Below, in pieces: positions 18,241 to 29,605 of a stretch of 64,000 bases of DNA. How positions within the stretch are numbered: position 1 is the stretch's first letter; each line of letters opens with the position of its first letter. The translations under genes were made by a program, and so were the position numbers. Source of the stretch: Apoda limacodes (lineage: Eukaryota > Arthropoda > Insecta > Lepidoptera > Limacodidae); contig OX291558.1 of NCBI GenBank assembly GCA_946406115.1, positions 21,382,205 through 21,446,204 of the forward strand, in the 5' to 3' direction. Below the pieces are notes generated by a model. It had not been told where the DNA came from. It did not search any database and worked only from the letters and a program-made list of their open reading frames with translations.

Positions 18241-20750
18241 TCTAAGTCAAAATTTACTACTTCATACTTCTGTCACCAACTCGATTAGTGCATCTGTGGC
18301 AAATCAGACAATGTCTAAAGGAGACAATATCTTGCCGTCCCCCAAATAAATCAGATGCTAATAAACACAGCCACGTCACAATTTAGAACGTAAACGGAGT
18401 CTAGAAGGGAAAGCCTAGTCGTAAAAATAATCGTACATAATCCAATAAATACAGCCAGGTCACAATTCAAAAGGTAAGTAGGAAAAGCCACCTATCTCAA
18501 AAAAAAAGCTGTTCTTAGAAAAGGCGAGAATAAGACATAGTACAAAATGATCTGTGAAGGCCGCGTTGCTCTGCCTTAGATACTTCAAATTGTCAAACTT
18601 GTATAAGAATATCGATGATAAGAAGTATGCTTAAATCGTAGTAAGTGGAAAATCTGTGGTCATTCTCCACTCTTGCGTAAAACACGCATGATGCTGTTTA
18701 TGTTTTACTGTTAAAGTTAAAGTTTGCAAGTAACGTAGCTACTTTAGCCAGGTTGGCCCCTGCCTCCTCCGCTTAATCTGGAGCTGCGACCGCGCCTGAA
18801 CTATTACAGCCCTTGGACGCAGCCTATTATTTCCTAACAATGCTGTATGTAAATTACTTAACTTTTATTTCGAATTCGATACCCTCTTACTACTTCCGAG
18901 CACCCACTACTGGTCGAGACAGTATTCAGGTGTCTCATGAGGTGAACAAGAACAAACATGGCTATTATTATTATTATCAGCCGGTGAACCCGCACTATTA
19001 TGTATATATTTACATATTATTTGCTGCGTAAAATTATTTTTAGATTATATCTAACACTTTTCAGGTACATAATTTACAACTTATTAAAAATAAATGTCAA
19101 ATTAATAAATACTAAATAAACATTACATATTTATCTAGTTATGTCAGGAACATCATCCAGTCTCCTTATATTTTTGTCGACGTAAGCATCGCAGCTTGTG
19201 TATACAATATATAATATATATATACACAGCGCCCACGCACTAGACGGCGCCAGCAGATGATTTTGCTGAGGTGACAAGTCGCCCTTTTTACTTTAAGCTA
19301 GGAGTTAAGGCCACCGATTGTATTAGACCATATTTATATTAAATAATACAAACTTTAATTATATTATGTATTTTTTAAAACATTGTAGCGCGTCGTCTGA
19401 ATTTGACTATCTTGTTAAATTTTATCTGTCATCAAAAAAAAAATGTGAATTACTCGTATTCAATTACACAATACAAAAGGCTAATAGAATATTTTATTTA
19501 GAAAAATAATTTTAAAAAAACGTTAGGCCGCGCGTATAATTATTTTCATTTCCATTTCCATTAATGTATTAATCCAATAGTGTAAATTTTAAGTGTTTAG
19601 CGTAATAAGTAAAGAATATTTATTTTGTAATATAGCAAACTTATGCTACTGTTATGTAATAAAGATAATTTTTACATGGCGCGGGTACAAAAATACCAAT
19701 GAATTTTCTGCAGTTGCGTAGACGATTTTATTTTTGTAATTAAGCATATTATTAATACAATTAAAATAATTTTGGCACATTGCTAGATTTTCGCCACTTT
19801 TTTTTATACAAATATCTGAATCGACATCGAGCCTCAAGTCAAACACAAATTTTTATCACATAAATGTTTGTCCAGAGCAGGAATCGAACCCACAGTGTCT
19901 GCAGTGCAGAGTCTGCACAGCAGACGGCCACACTACTAACTAGGTTTCCAGTAATGGAAGATTTGTAATGTTTGGAGGTGTATAATCCATTTCATGTAAT
20001 TATCTGATTTGTTGATTTTAATGATGAAACGAAAACAAAACATTTCGCGTAATTGTGTATGTATTTTTGTGTATTTGTGTTTGCCGCCTTTTGCCGCGCA
20101 CTAAACTACCTAATGTAGGTATTACAACGAAGGCCAAAGCAATAGGTAACAAAGGTCTTGCCAATATAGGTGTAATAAATTACATTTTAATCATCATCAG
20201 TAGGTAGACTTCTGTGTAACATAATCCGATTTCTTACCCCTGGAGACCAGGTATCTATCTTTTGAAGATTAACCCGAAATAAAAAGAAGGTATAGCGTAG
20301 AAAATCTAAGTATAACCTATTTGGTAGTATCTTAATAAACACTAACATCGAAATGGTCTTCACAGCAATATGTTTGTAGAGAGCTCATCCCTTCTCTTGA
20401 CTCTGACCCATTTTTTTCTAACATTTACGTCTTAAGGCACCATTATAAATGTTTTTTCTGGTGTATATAAAGTTGTTGACTTGCATTTTGGAACAACACA
20501 ATATTTATATTTATTATATGACTTCTGCTTAGACAGAGACATATTAATCAACTCTTGTTCTGGAGATTAGTGCGCGCACCTATAGCAGTTTGCAGTGTAA
20601 CTAAGCGCTGTGACGTCATTTTACTTCGCGCCGCTAGCGCCACGTAAGAGCTAGCGTTTTTGCTCACACACTAAAAAAGCGACTTTAAACAGCTGTAACT
20701 TTGTCAGCTTTTATCGTATGATAATTATTTGCGTCAAAATTAAGGTTTTA
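18241..20750. other. no gene seen; repeats
   Basis: AT-rich sequence with TA-rich microsatellite at about 19205-19225 and a SINE remnant at 19845-19945. No convincing exon of the microexon gene was found here, although its 5' part could be. Confidence 0.45.
19845..19945 (-). mobile_element. tRNA-derived SINE remnant
   Basis: Plus strand shows cagagcaggaatcgaaccc, the complement of a tRNA box B (ggttcgattcc), followed by an anticodon-arm-like stretch and gtggcc. Matches in complementary form the SINE at 41398. Confidence 0.6.
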
Positions 20751-20754
20751 AAAA

Positions 20755-23700
20755 AATCTTTTCATATAAAAAAAAAATTTGGTGGAGTAGTCTGTTGCAA
20801 CACATTCTTGTTTACGGCTTGACCAAGATATTGTACCTTCAGAGAACGTGCATAATATACCATAAGTAAAACGTCCAGTATTTGCATCACCACCATGGTC
20901 AGAGTCACTGTAGCATTCAAGTATTTCAGTTTTGATTCATTTTTTATATACAATCCCATAATTTAGAGTTCCTTTGAGGTACCTAAAGATGCTCTTGACT
21001 TTAAGTATAGCATCCTTTGTAGGGTTTTCTAAATTTTGAGAAATTACTATTATAGCATATGATATGTCTGGTTTAGTTCCAGTCATAAGATAAGTAAGTG
21101 CATCGACGGCTTGACGGTAAGGAGATTTTATAATATCCTCTTCTTCACAATCTTATTGTGTGTCTTTGATTATTGGAATGCTTTGCAATCTTGCATTTTT
21201 GTGAAACCTTGAGTAATTTCTCTACATTGTGTATTATTTCTAATCCTAAGAAATAATTAAGGTTTCGTTGTAATTTTGAATCTTCTTTTTAATTCCGTCA
21301 TAAACTTCTCAGTTTCTTTTGTGTTTGTTGAAGCAACAAGGTAGGCAACATAAAGTGCAAAAATAATTTTGTTTCCCAAACGATTTCTTATAAACAAGCA
21401 TGGTTCATTCTCACACTGTTTTGAATCCTAAAGTCTTCAGATAATCAACTATGCATTTATTCCAGCATCTTGGTGCTTGCTTAAGTATATACAAACTTCT
21501 TTTTAATTTACAAAACTTCCTTAAAACCTTCAGGCTGGTTCATCTTCATCTAATGTACCGTTGAGAAGTGCTGTTATATCAAACTGTGTAAGTTTCATAA
21601 ATAGCAATGTTAAAAATTGAGCTTAAGGTTGTTATCATAGCAACAGGACTACATGTCTCACAGTAGTCATTGACTTTACCCTGTGTATATCCTCTGGCTA
21701 CAAGTCTTGCTTTGTATTTGTCAAGGCTACCATCAGCTTTGGTTTTAATCTTGTATACCCATTTACCATTTTTTTCAGGTTTTCTGTCTTTCGGCAGATC
21801 AACCAAAATCCATTTTCTTTTAGGCATTTCATCTCGTTGTCCATATCTTTAAGTCATTGTTATTTTTGATTTTTCTATATTTTTTATAGATTCTATAATG
21901 TCACAAGTTCAACAATAGCATTAACATTTGAAGACATCATAACAAAGTCATCATATCATGGTCCTATTAGATTTCTGTCTCTGAGAGTTCTTCTACTTTC
22001 AGTTTCAATTTTTGTTTCAGAAAATTTTCAGATATTTCAGGGTTCGTTGGCATCATACTATTTCTTGAAGATTTATCAGATCTGTCTTTTTTTATCTGGA
22101 CTACCATTATCAACTTATGTTGGAGGCATAATAAAATTGGAACCATCCTCAATTGTAGTATCCTCCATTGCATCTCACATTTGTTGATTTTTACTAATTT
22201 TCAGATGATTGATTTTAATTTCAGAAAAAAACTTTCTTCATTTTTTCAAAAATATCCATCTCTAATCCTGATGACCTAAAGGTTGTTTTTTTTTTAAATC
22301 ACATCTATAGATCTGATGAGCGTCGGATTTTTGTTTTAATATAGTAGACTGTATCCATCATCTCCTTCGTATCCCATGAGTATGCATTTTTAAGCTTTCT
22401 TGGACATCTTTGTTCGCTTTTGTTTTGATACATGAGCATAACATTCTCTTAAACTCTGAAATGTTTTATTGCAGTTTTATTTTTGACTAAACCATAACTC
22501 AAATAGTGATTTTCCATCTTCTGAAGTAGGTTCAGTTCCATTCATGACATATATGACAGTGTTTACTAATTTTGACCACGTAGTAATGGGTAATTCTTCA
22601 TGAGCATGCATCATACTACGAGCAGCTTCAACTAAAGTTCGGTAATCACTTTAACACGATCCATGGCGTTGAGGTGTAAAGGGCATCGTTAATCGTTGAT
22701 TAATGCTGGCATTGAGCATTCTAACATTATCACCATCGAATTCTCCTTCATTATTACTTAATAAATCTTTAATTCTATGGCTCGCTCTCTTGTATTCTTG
22801 TAATAGTTCGAATATTTCGTAGAAACTTCTGACTTTTGGCTCAAGAAGTAAACGAAGTGCAACCTTGTACAGTCATCTTTAAAGAGTACAAAATATTTAA
22901 ATTTCTTTAATGAATTTGGGAACAGACTACATACATCAGCATGTTTAATTTGACAAGGTTCTTTAGCTCTTGTTCTTATTCCGAATTTTCTACTGTCTGT
23001 TTTACCATAAATACATCCTATACAAAATTCAGAATCAAGCTTAACTTAGATACCTAGTTCCGTTTCAACCACTTGTTAACATGTCTTTAATTTTGATAAG
23101 CTAGCCTTTCATGATAAAATTGTAATAAATTATCAGCTGACACTGCATTTACTTCAGTATGTTGATATCTATTGAATTTTACCTTTTATTTGTGAAATCC
23201 ACCATTCTTGACACGTTTCCAACCAGTTTGATTTTGTTATTTTCTTTTAGTAGGCAGGAATCTCGTCTATAAATAAAAACAATATTTTCTAAAGTATCTT
23301 GTGCAGCGAGCACATAAATATATTCTTTTAATATATTGGGATCATATCACACATCATAAAGTCTTATGTATTCCTGTCTCCCATTTACATCCGTAATTGA
23401 TCTACCGTACCTTTTCCAATGGCTTGTATTACAGATCTATCTGCAGTTGTAACATTATGATCATCACAAATAAATTTAAATGTAGTGAAAATATTACTAA
23501 GAAAAGTAACATGGCTGGTGGCACCATTCTTAATCTTCTTCTGCTATAAAATCTGCTTCTTGATTTGTATATATCTCCATTATAGTAAGGTATTTAATTG
23601 ATTTGATACTGGCTTAAATGGTTTTCTTCTTATTATTATTATGTAACGCGAGGATTTCAGAATTACTTCCTTCATTCTTTGCAGTAAGAGAGTGTTCGTA

Positions 23701-24130
23701 AACGCAGATCTGTGTAGTTAAATTTAATATTGCGATCTCATAATTATAAGTTAATATCGTAACTACTTTCATTTGATGAGCAAAAAAAAAATGATACAAA
23801 CCATGAAGCTCGTTCCATACTTCCTAAGAAGTTTGAAATCTCATAATTTTTTAAAGGAGTCTTAAGACATATTCGCTGTCGCAACAATAATAAAGCAGTA
23901 GTGTCAATTTCATTATAATTTTGGAGAGCTTTCTCATATTTAGTAACTTTATTTACAGAAGCTTTAGACCCGGGACGAATCGGCTTTTAAAGTTTACCGT
24001 CAATATCCTGTGTACCTCTTAGTAGTAAAGACACCTTATATTTCCAAGTTGACCAGTTTTTCTTTCCTTCTTGATTGCCCGATGTCAACTTTATATCTTG
24101 CATAAGAAGACTGCATTTTTATGAACACTT
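20755..24130 (-). mobile_element. Ty1/copia retrotransposon, defective
   Basis: Domains run in copia order on the minus strand. Gag starts at 24116 (MQSSYARYK, then NWSTWKYKVSLLLRG). An integrase core lies around 22600-22960 (KYFVLFKDDCTRLHFVYFL and SNNEGEFDG). Reverse transcriptase lies around 21830-21300 (KYKARLVARGYTQGKVNDYC). RNase H is at about 20960-20762. It is dead: many frameshifts; the integrase SDNGGEF-type motif reads SNNEGEF; and the reverse transcriptase YVDD position reads YVAY. Clear long terminal repeats were not found at the ends, so the copy is probably truncated. Confidence 0.85.
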
Positions 24131-24779
24131 GGTACCTATATTATAACACTCTCACAACTTTGCTTACATCTGATTTTTATTTTACGCTCTGCTACCATGT
24201 AAACGTACGTAAATAATTAGTAAAGTACTAAATAATAAGAAAAATATAACGATAAAATACAATAACAAATTAAGTAGATCAGACAGGTGACACTTCACAT
24301 GAAATTAATAAAACCTTCTTTAACAGTTTTGCTTTGTTCGGTGCGGATAGGTGTTAAAGGTTTTATTACATTTAATACAAATAATTCAAATTTCGATTCG
24401 TTCGGTGCCGATAATCTACTGTTGGCCTGGGTTAAAGAGGTGACGTTTATAAGTTTGGTCAAAATTACTCATCCGATTTTAAAAATTCTTTCACCAATAT
24501 TTAGAATAGATATTTAGGGTCGAAAATGGCTTCACTAATATTTAGAACAGACCTTCAATGTGGCCAAAGACTATATATTATAATGTTAAAGTGTAAGGGC
24601 TTCACGTGGCGAGCAATTTTGCAACCAAAGTCGATGCAAAAATGGCCGAGCCAATGCGTTTTTTACGAACGCTGCCTTAACGGTAAGAGATATTTAAATG
24701 CTTTCTATATTAACTTGTAGAACTCCAAAAGGTTTTTAAAAAAGTCTGCGACAACATATATTTTGACATTTATTCATTC
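24131..24779. other. no gene seen; contains a foldback
   Basis: taataaaaccttctttaaca near 24305 and tgttaaaggttttatta near 24350 form an imperfect foldback. A plus frame at 24526-24690 ends at a donor-like ttaacg/gtaaga, but nothing else supports an exon. Confidence 0.4.
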
Positions 24780-25520
24780 TACAGCCTATAGACGCTTGGA
24801 ACACCAGGGGCATTACTCGTAAATTGCCGACCCTTTAAAAATCTAATCCCTTATTTCTTAAAAAACCCCATATTGTATTACCTAGAGAAAACCTTTGGGA
24901 GGAAGATAATTTCACAACTTAAGCATTCGAGAAAAGAAGTTCCTCTAAAACCGAACTGTAGGTGAAAATTTAGGTTCCAAAGTGTGAGAATGAATTCCCT
25001 GCAGATGGCGAGCGGTGCGATGATAGAAGGGAGCCGTGAGTATCACTACCAACTATTCCTCAGGACACAGCCCATTAGACACACGGTAGAACACGGAACT
25101 TAAGGGTTCGATGCAGCTTGTGAGTTTAGGATCGTCAACAATTCTCACAAATCTTCGTTAAAGAGTCTAAGCTGGTATCCGGGTGCACCTGCCCAAAAAT
25201 GGCAGTACTTCATGTGGGGCCGAAACTGCGACTTATAAAGGAACAATGTTTGCCCCGAGGTGAAGTACTGCTTCGTTCTGTTGAATGCATCAAGTTTTTT
25301 AGAAGCCGCCGTGTCTCCCAAATGATTTCGGTACTGAACACTCAATGGTTAGAGGTCTTCTGGAATTGTGGGATTTCAGAGAATGGGGTATTTAAAGCGG
25401 TAAACGCACAAACTTATGTCTAGGTATTTTAGAAGCTGCGTGTTAACTACACGCCCCATCACCTTGGAGAGAAGAGAGGTAAAAACGATTGGCCTGTAAT
25501 TCGATTGATCCGATCGTCGG
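24780..25520 (-). mobile_element. CR1-like LINE, minus copy
   Basis: Reads in complement from a reverse transcriptase block equivalent to SNYRPI...LLSKVM (about 25445-25520), through FKSQFRPHMKYC-like and GAPGYQLRLFNEDL text, to the 3' region lacking the last ~70 bp. Frame is broken and there is an internal deletion near 25430. Confidence 0.75.
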
Positions 25521-25879
25521 AGTAAACATCGAGTTACTTTTTAATGACAAATTTTGAGACCTGGATATTTAAACGCTAGTAAAAACCTAAAAACCCTATA
25601 TGCTATAGACAATGAAATATATAGCATTAATTACAAAAGTAATGTAAAATAAGAGTTTTTTCAATGTCTTAAATAAAACGTAATGTAATTTTTTTCAGAA
25701 CAACTGAACAGAACTTAAGTGGTTGGTGAAAAAAGGCTGTTCACCACATTATGATATGGGTGTGTATCTAGCCACTGGTTTCTGAGGATAAAAACCCTGA
25801 AGATGTAACATAAACATACATACATTTGGTATCCATAGTACAAGCCTAGCTACGGATACAAATACGTATATACACTTTT

Positions 25880-26000
25880 TTTAAATACATATATATATAT
25901 ATATAAACACCTAGTCTCAAATCGAACACAAATGTTCATCACATAAATGTATCGTAGTTCAGCAGTCGGATCATAACCAACTGAGCCACGGACTTACTTA
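25880..26000 (-). mobile_element. tRNA-derived SINE remnant with TA-rich run
   Basis: An (AT)n run at about 25889-25904 precedes ctcaaatcgaacacaaatg and a tcagcagtcggatcataacc stretch similar in complement to the other SINE copies. Degenerate. The Tc1-like element inserted right next to it at 26005. Confidence 0.45.
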
Positions 26001-26004
26001 AAAA

Positions 26005-27392
26005 CACTGGCCTGCAAAAGAAGGTATAACGCTCATAAACGTAACGATAACTTATGTACTATTTAAATTAGAAACTTGAAATAAAAAACATTGTGTAGAA
26101 AATTTAGTTTTGTTATATAAAAACTTCTTTTTTTGTCAAAAAAGGAGTTTTAAATTATGGCTGAAAAAATAAAAAGAAAACGATCCCTTTTCAAATGCTG
26201 TAATTTTTTACTTTCTGCTTTTGTTTTCGCATTTGTTTTTTGATCATTTACATTTAATTCATAAGCCAAGGTATCTCCAGCAAGTAAACATTAATTATCA
26301 TGCCTCTTTTACCTGAAGAATGTGCAAGAATTATGACACATCTGGAACTAGGCTTCAGTATGCGTTATACTGCAAGAATGGTGGGTGTGACATTAAGAAC
26401 GGTCTTCAATGGAAACGAAAACGAAGAAACCGGAAACCATCTCAGAAGACCATGTAATGGCCGTCCCAGATGCACTACAGCCACCTCACCACCACACAGA
26501 AATCGTCACCTCAATGCAGTTCAGGTCCAACAGCGGCTTCTCCTGATGAGGGATGATTACATTAGCAAAGACACGGTCACAAGAAGACTTGCTGAGGTAA
26601 ACTTGAAGCTCTACAGGCCAGAAAATAGTCCCAAACTTGAGGCAGGGCATCGGGTTAACAGATTGGGGTATGCTCGTGACCACGTACAGTGGGGTGAAAG
26701 GAATGGGCAAGTCTTGTTCACGGATGAGTCACGTTTCTCAATATTCACTCATGACGGAAGGCGAAAAGTCTACAGGCGGCCTGGTGATCGATACGCTCAA
26801 GCCTGCTTTGCAGAAAGAGTCCAATACGGCTCCGTACACGTATGGGCTGGTATCTCTTCGGAAGGTCGCACACAGTTAGTGGACATAGAAAATGGCACTC
26901 TGACCGGGGTGAGATATGCTCAAGAGATCCTTAATGAGTAAGGACCATATCTGGTAAATATACGTGATGGATTAATTCTAATGCAAGATAACGCCCGGCT
27001 ATACACCGCTCAGGTCGTACAAGAGTACATTCAGGAGGTTGGTATCAACTAGATGGCGTGGCCATCAAGAAGTCCTGACCTGAACCCGATCGAACACGCT
27101 TGGGATGAGCTCGGAAGGCTGGTCAGACAACGCAGACGACTCGAAGCTGTGATCAGAGCCAGAGGAGGCAACACCAGTTATTGAAAAGGTGATTTTAAGA
27201 TAACACCTTTTTCAGGGTTTTTTAAGTTTTTGACATTCAGTGAAAATGGTTTTTTTTTGTTTCATTTATGTTAAATTAAGTTAGGTAAAATAAACTAAGG
27301 TTCAAAAAATCTTTTTCAACTATTCTGTAAATTTAATAGTTTAGGAAAAAAATCAATTTAAAGACTGTTATACCTTCTTTTGCAGGCCAGTG
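26005..27392 (+). mobile_element. Tc1-like DNA transposon with perfect 26-bp inverted ends
   Basis: The left end cactggcctgcaaaagaagg... (26005-26030) and right end 27367-27392 are exact reverse complements over 26 bp. The right flank is TA, the Tc1/mariner target duplication; the left flank now reads AA, so one base has mutated. The element is 1388 bp and contains one transposase frame. Perfect ends despite a broken gene suggest fairly recent insertion or selection by trans-mobilisation. Confidence 0.92.
26300..27182 (+). pseudogene. Tc1-like transposase, DD34E, inactivated
   Basis: The frame starts at ATG 26300 with a helix-turn-helix-like region (SMRYTARMVGVTLRTV). The catalytic motifs are VLFTDESRFSI (first D), LMQDNARLYTA (second D) and SPDLNPIEHAWDEL (E). 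There are 34 residues between second D and E, hence DD34E. In-frame stops lie at 26939-26941 (TAA) and 27051-27053 (TAG), the second between the last two catalytic residues. After RLVRQRRR the protein jumps directly to LEAVIRARGGNTSY. About 40 residues usual before this C-terminal tail appear deleted; that count is an estimate from family knowledge. Confidence 0.9.
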
Positions 27393-27719
27393 TATGAGTA
27401 GGTACAATGTATGTTATATATGTATGTATAAATAAAAAAAGTCAAGAGCTTGTTGGCCTATGCTTAAAAGTTATTGTGTATCATGTTTTTTTTTAATTTT
27501 TGTACTTGTTTTCTGATTTGTTTAGATTTTTCCGGTACCGCGTTGAGGGTAATATCTTGACCAACACAAACATAACCAATTGTGGCTACTTTAAAATCGA
27601 ATATTTTATTAACAGAGAATAATTAAAAATAACTGTCTAAAGGTTTTAAATTCTATATTCAAAAATATACCATTGATACACTTGATGACTACATATTTTA
27701 CATTAATTTTTTTCTTTAG

Positions 27720-27793
27720 GAAACCCAGTATGGCATCCATGGGTGTCGTGTCTTAGTCGTGGAAAAAATGAACCCAACTGGTGTCCCCAAAAG
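27720..27793 (+). other. possible isolated plus-strand exon
   Basis: A good acceptor (tttttttctttag, AG at 27718-27719) and donor (aaag/gtataa) bracket 74 nt that read NPVWHPWVSCLSRGKNEPNW and then CPQK. No partner exon was found nearby, and the area is repeat-rich, so this may be chance or a transposon piece. Confidence 0.2.
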
Positions 27794-28079
27794 GTATAAT
27801 GTTTTATGTCCCAGGGCTTAAAGCGGTACAAAGTTATATGCCTTTTCTTTTTTGGGCCAATAAGCACCCAACCCGTTATGTGAATTCTTACTTTTGATTT
27901 TCCTTAACTTAGTATTAATCCCGTAATGGTTTGCTAAATAGTGATGGAATAGTGTAAAGGTAGTGTTTGAAAGGGTGGCATAACACAGCAGGCGATTCAT
28001 GGGATACCTAGGAAGGGATGCTGTGTAACCGTGGTTAAAAAAACCACCTTCTGAATTAATTAGGAGTCTTCTCATTCTT

Positions 28080-28225
28080 TTTGGTTAGCTATTCCTTTAG
28101 CTGTATAAGAGATGGGAAGACGACTTTGTGAAGTTAGCAGGGAAACATGGTCTAGAATAACACATAATAGACACAAGTGGAAAACGATTGATCAAAGGAC
28201 AAACAGACAGCAGAATATAGATATT
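28080..28225 (+). mobile_element. LINE ORF2 C-terminal fragment
   Basis: Reads RWEDDFVKLAGKH and, after a one-base shift, SRITHNRHKWKTIDQRTNRQ. The pattern RWxDD..K.AG..W.R.A..R..WK is the usual last block of RTE/Jockey-type LINE ORF2 proteins. It ends at 28215 and is directly followed by a minus-oriented CR1 tail. Confidence 0.6.
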
Positions 28226-28227
28226 GT

Positions 28228-29390
28228 TTTATACCACTAAGGTGGCAAAGAAGCTAACGGTCCTCCTGGTGGTAAGCGGTCATCGTAGCCTATGGATGCT
28301 TAGAACACCAGGGGAATCACCCGCGCGTTATCAATAGTTTCATCAAGAAAAGTGACGTTCACAAAGTAAATACTAGAAGTAAAAATAAGCTATTGGTGCA
28401 TGATACACGTCTACACAAAATAAGTAACTCTTTTATGGGGCAATGTATACATTTTTACAACAAAGTTCCCAATAAAATTCAAAATCTATCAATAAGTAAA
28501 TTTAAATCTTTTATCAAGCAGGTACTTTGTAAAAAGGCATACTATAATATTTCAGACTATGTAAATGATAAAAATCCTTGGGACTGATGATGCTCAATTA
28601 CAGGATGCATAGGTAAACCAAATTAAAATGGAAATAACATAAAATTGTACGACTAATTTTTTTTTATTTAAAACATTAATTGTATTTTAGTTTATTTGTA
28701 TTATTGATAGTGTTTTTAAAAGAGTAACTATCGAGTTTCTTGCCGGATTCTTCTCGGTAGAAATCAACAACATTGTGAACCGGCGGGAAGGTGGGAGGGT
28801 TCAAAAAATAATATTTTATAACTTTGACGATTCAAAAGTGATTGTAAAATCCTTATTTGAATAAACCATTTTGACTTTGACTTTGTTGCCGACCTTTAAA
28901 AATCTATTAACTTCTTTATTGAAGTTCCCCATACTGTAGTACTTAGAGAAAACCTTGGCAGGGAGCTCATTCCACACCCCAAACATTCGCGGGAGGAAGT
29001 TTCTCTGAAACTGCACTGTACGCGACCATTTCGGTTCCAAAGTGTGAGAATGAATTCCTTGCCGATATTCAGACTTAAGTGCTCAATATGGCAAGTGAGT
29101 TTGGGATCGTCTAAAATTTTTACAGCTCGTCGTTGAACTGAGTCAAATGGGTCAAGCTGGTATCCGGGTGCACCCGCCCAGAGATGGTAGCAATTCTCCA
29201 TATGGGGCCAAACTTGCGACTTGTAAAGCAGCAACCTTTGCCCCGACGTGAAGTAGTGCTTCGCTCTGTTGAGTTTTTAGGACGCCAGCTTTACCTTGTC
29301 ATGCAAATGATCTCGAAACTGAACATCGCTCTGGAGATGTCAACACCAAGGTTGTTGATGTCCAAAATGTCATTGATATGCAATAGAATA
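28228..29390 (-). mobile_element. CR1-like LINE, minus copy interrupted by a Jockey fragment
   Basis: The complement gives the shared 3' tail (28228-28330) and then resumes at about 28886 with ttgccgacctttaaaaatc. It runs through FLPRMFGVWNELPAKVFSKY, YHLWAGAPGYQLDPFDSVQ and YKSQVWPHMENC to about 29390. This is the least degraded CR1 piece here; two overlapping frames suggest only a few frameshifts. The break is filled by 28330-28885. Confidence 0.82.
28330..28885 (+). mobile_element. Jockey LINE 3' fragment nested in CR1
   Basis: Encodes the last ORF2 residues (TRLHKISNSFMGQCIHFYNK, then VPNKIQNLSISKFKSFIKQV) and a stop at 28585. The 3' UTR ends in tttgactttgactttg. The same tail is found in reverse at 47587-47930, belonging to the larger Jockey copy. 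It is inserted within the CR1 3' tail; only a 3-bp duplication (gtt) is visible. Confidence 0.8.
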
Positions 29391-29414
29391 TAAAATGTAT
29401 TTAAAAATTAGATA

Positions 29415-29420
29415 TTTATT
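29415..29420 (-). terminator. polyadenylation signal AATAAA
   Basis: Complement of tttatt; lies 7 nt after the TAG stop of the exon at 29427-29605. Confidence 0.55.
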
Positions 29421-29426
29421 TTTTGT

Positions 29427-29605
29427 CTAAATTTTAAGCTTATCATTATTTTTATATCTATGTAGTGTTCTTTGAAAGAAACTAACTGAAGCATTTATGG
29501 TATCATTCCGGTGTCCTGATACAGACATTTCTTTCAGTAACTGCTCGACATTAGTAGTTGAAACTGTACCAACAGTAATCAATTCATTTAGTGGAGTGTG
29601 AATTG
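29427..29605 (-). CDS. last exon of a two-exon small-protein gene
   Basis: The acceptor aacttttacag (AG at 29606-29607) is strong. The exon supplies 2 nt, then 58 codons and TAG at 29427-29429. It reads IHTPLNELITVGTVSTTNVE, then QLLKEMSVSGHRN and FFQRTLHRYKNN, a helical, hydrophilic protein with no recognised domain. The 2-nt start fits the 1-nt end of the ATG exon at 30913, giving a proline at the join and a total of about 80 residues. An AATAAA follows immediately. Further exons inside the 1.3-kb intron cannot be excluded. It looks like a small nuclear or regulatory protein by composition only. Confidence 0.5.

Noticed and set aside
20560..20620. 21-nt in-phase exon candidate upstream of the microexons
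   Set aside because: The donor is weak (gtgcgc) and the surrounding sequence looks like a dispersed repeat.
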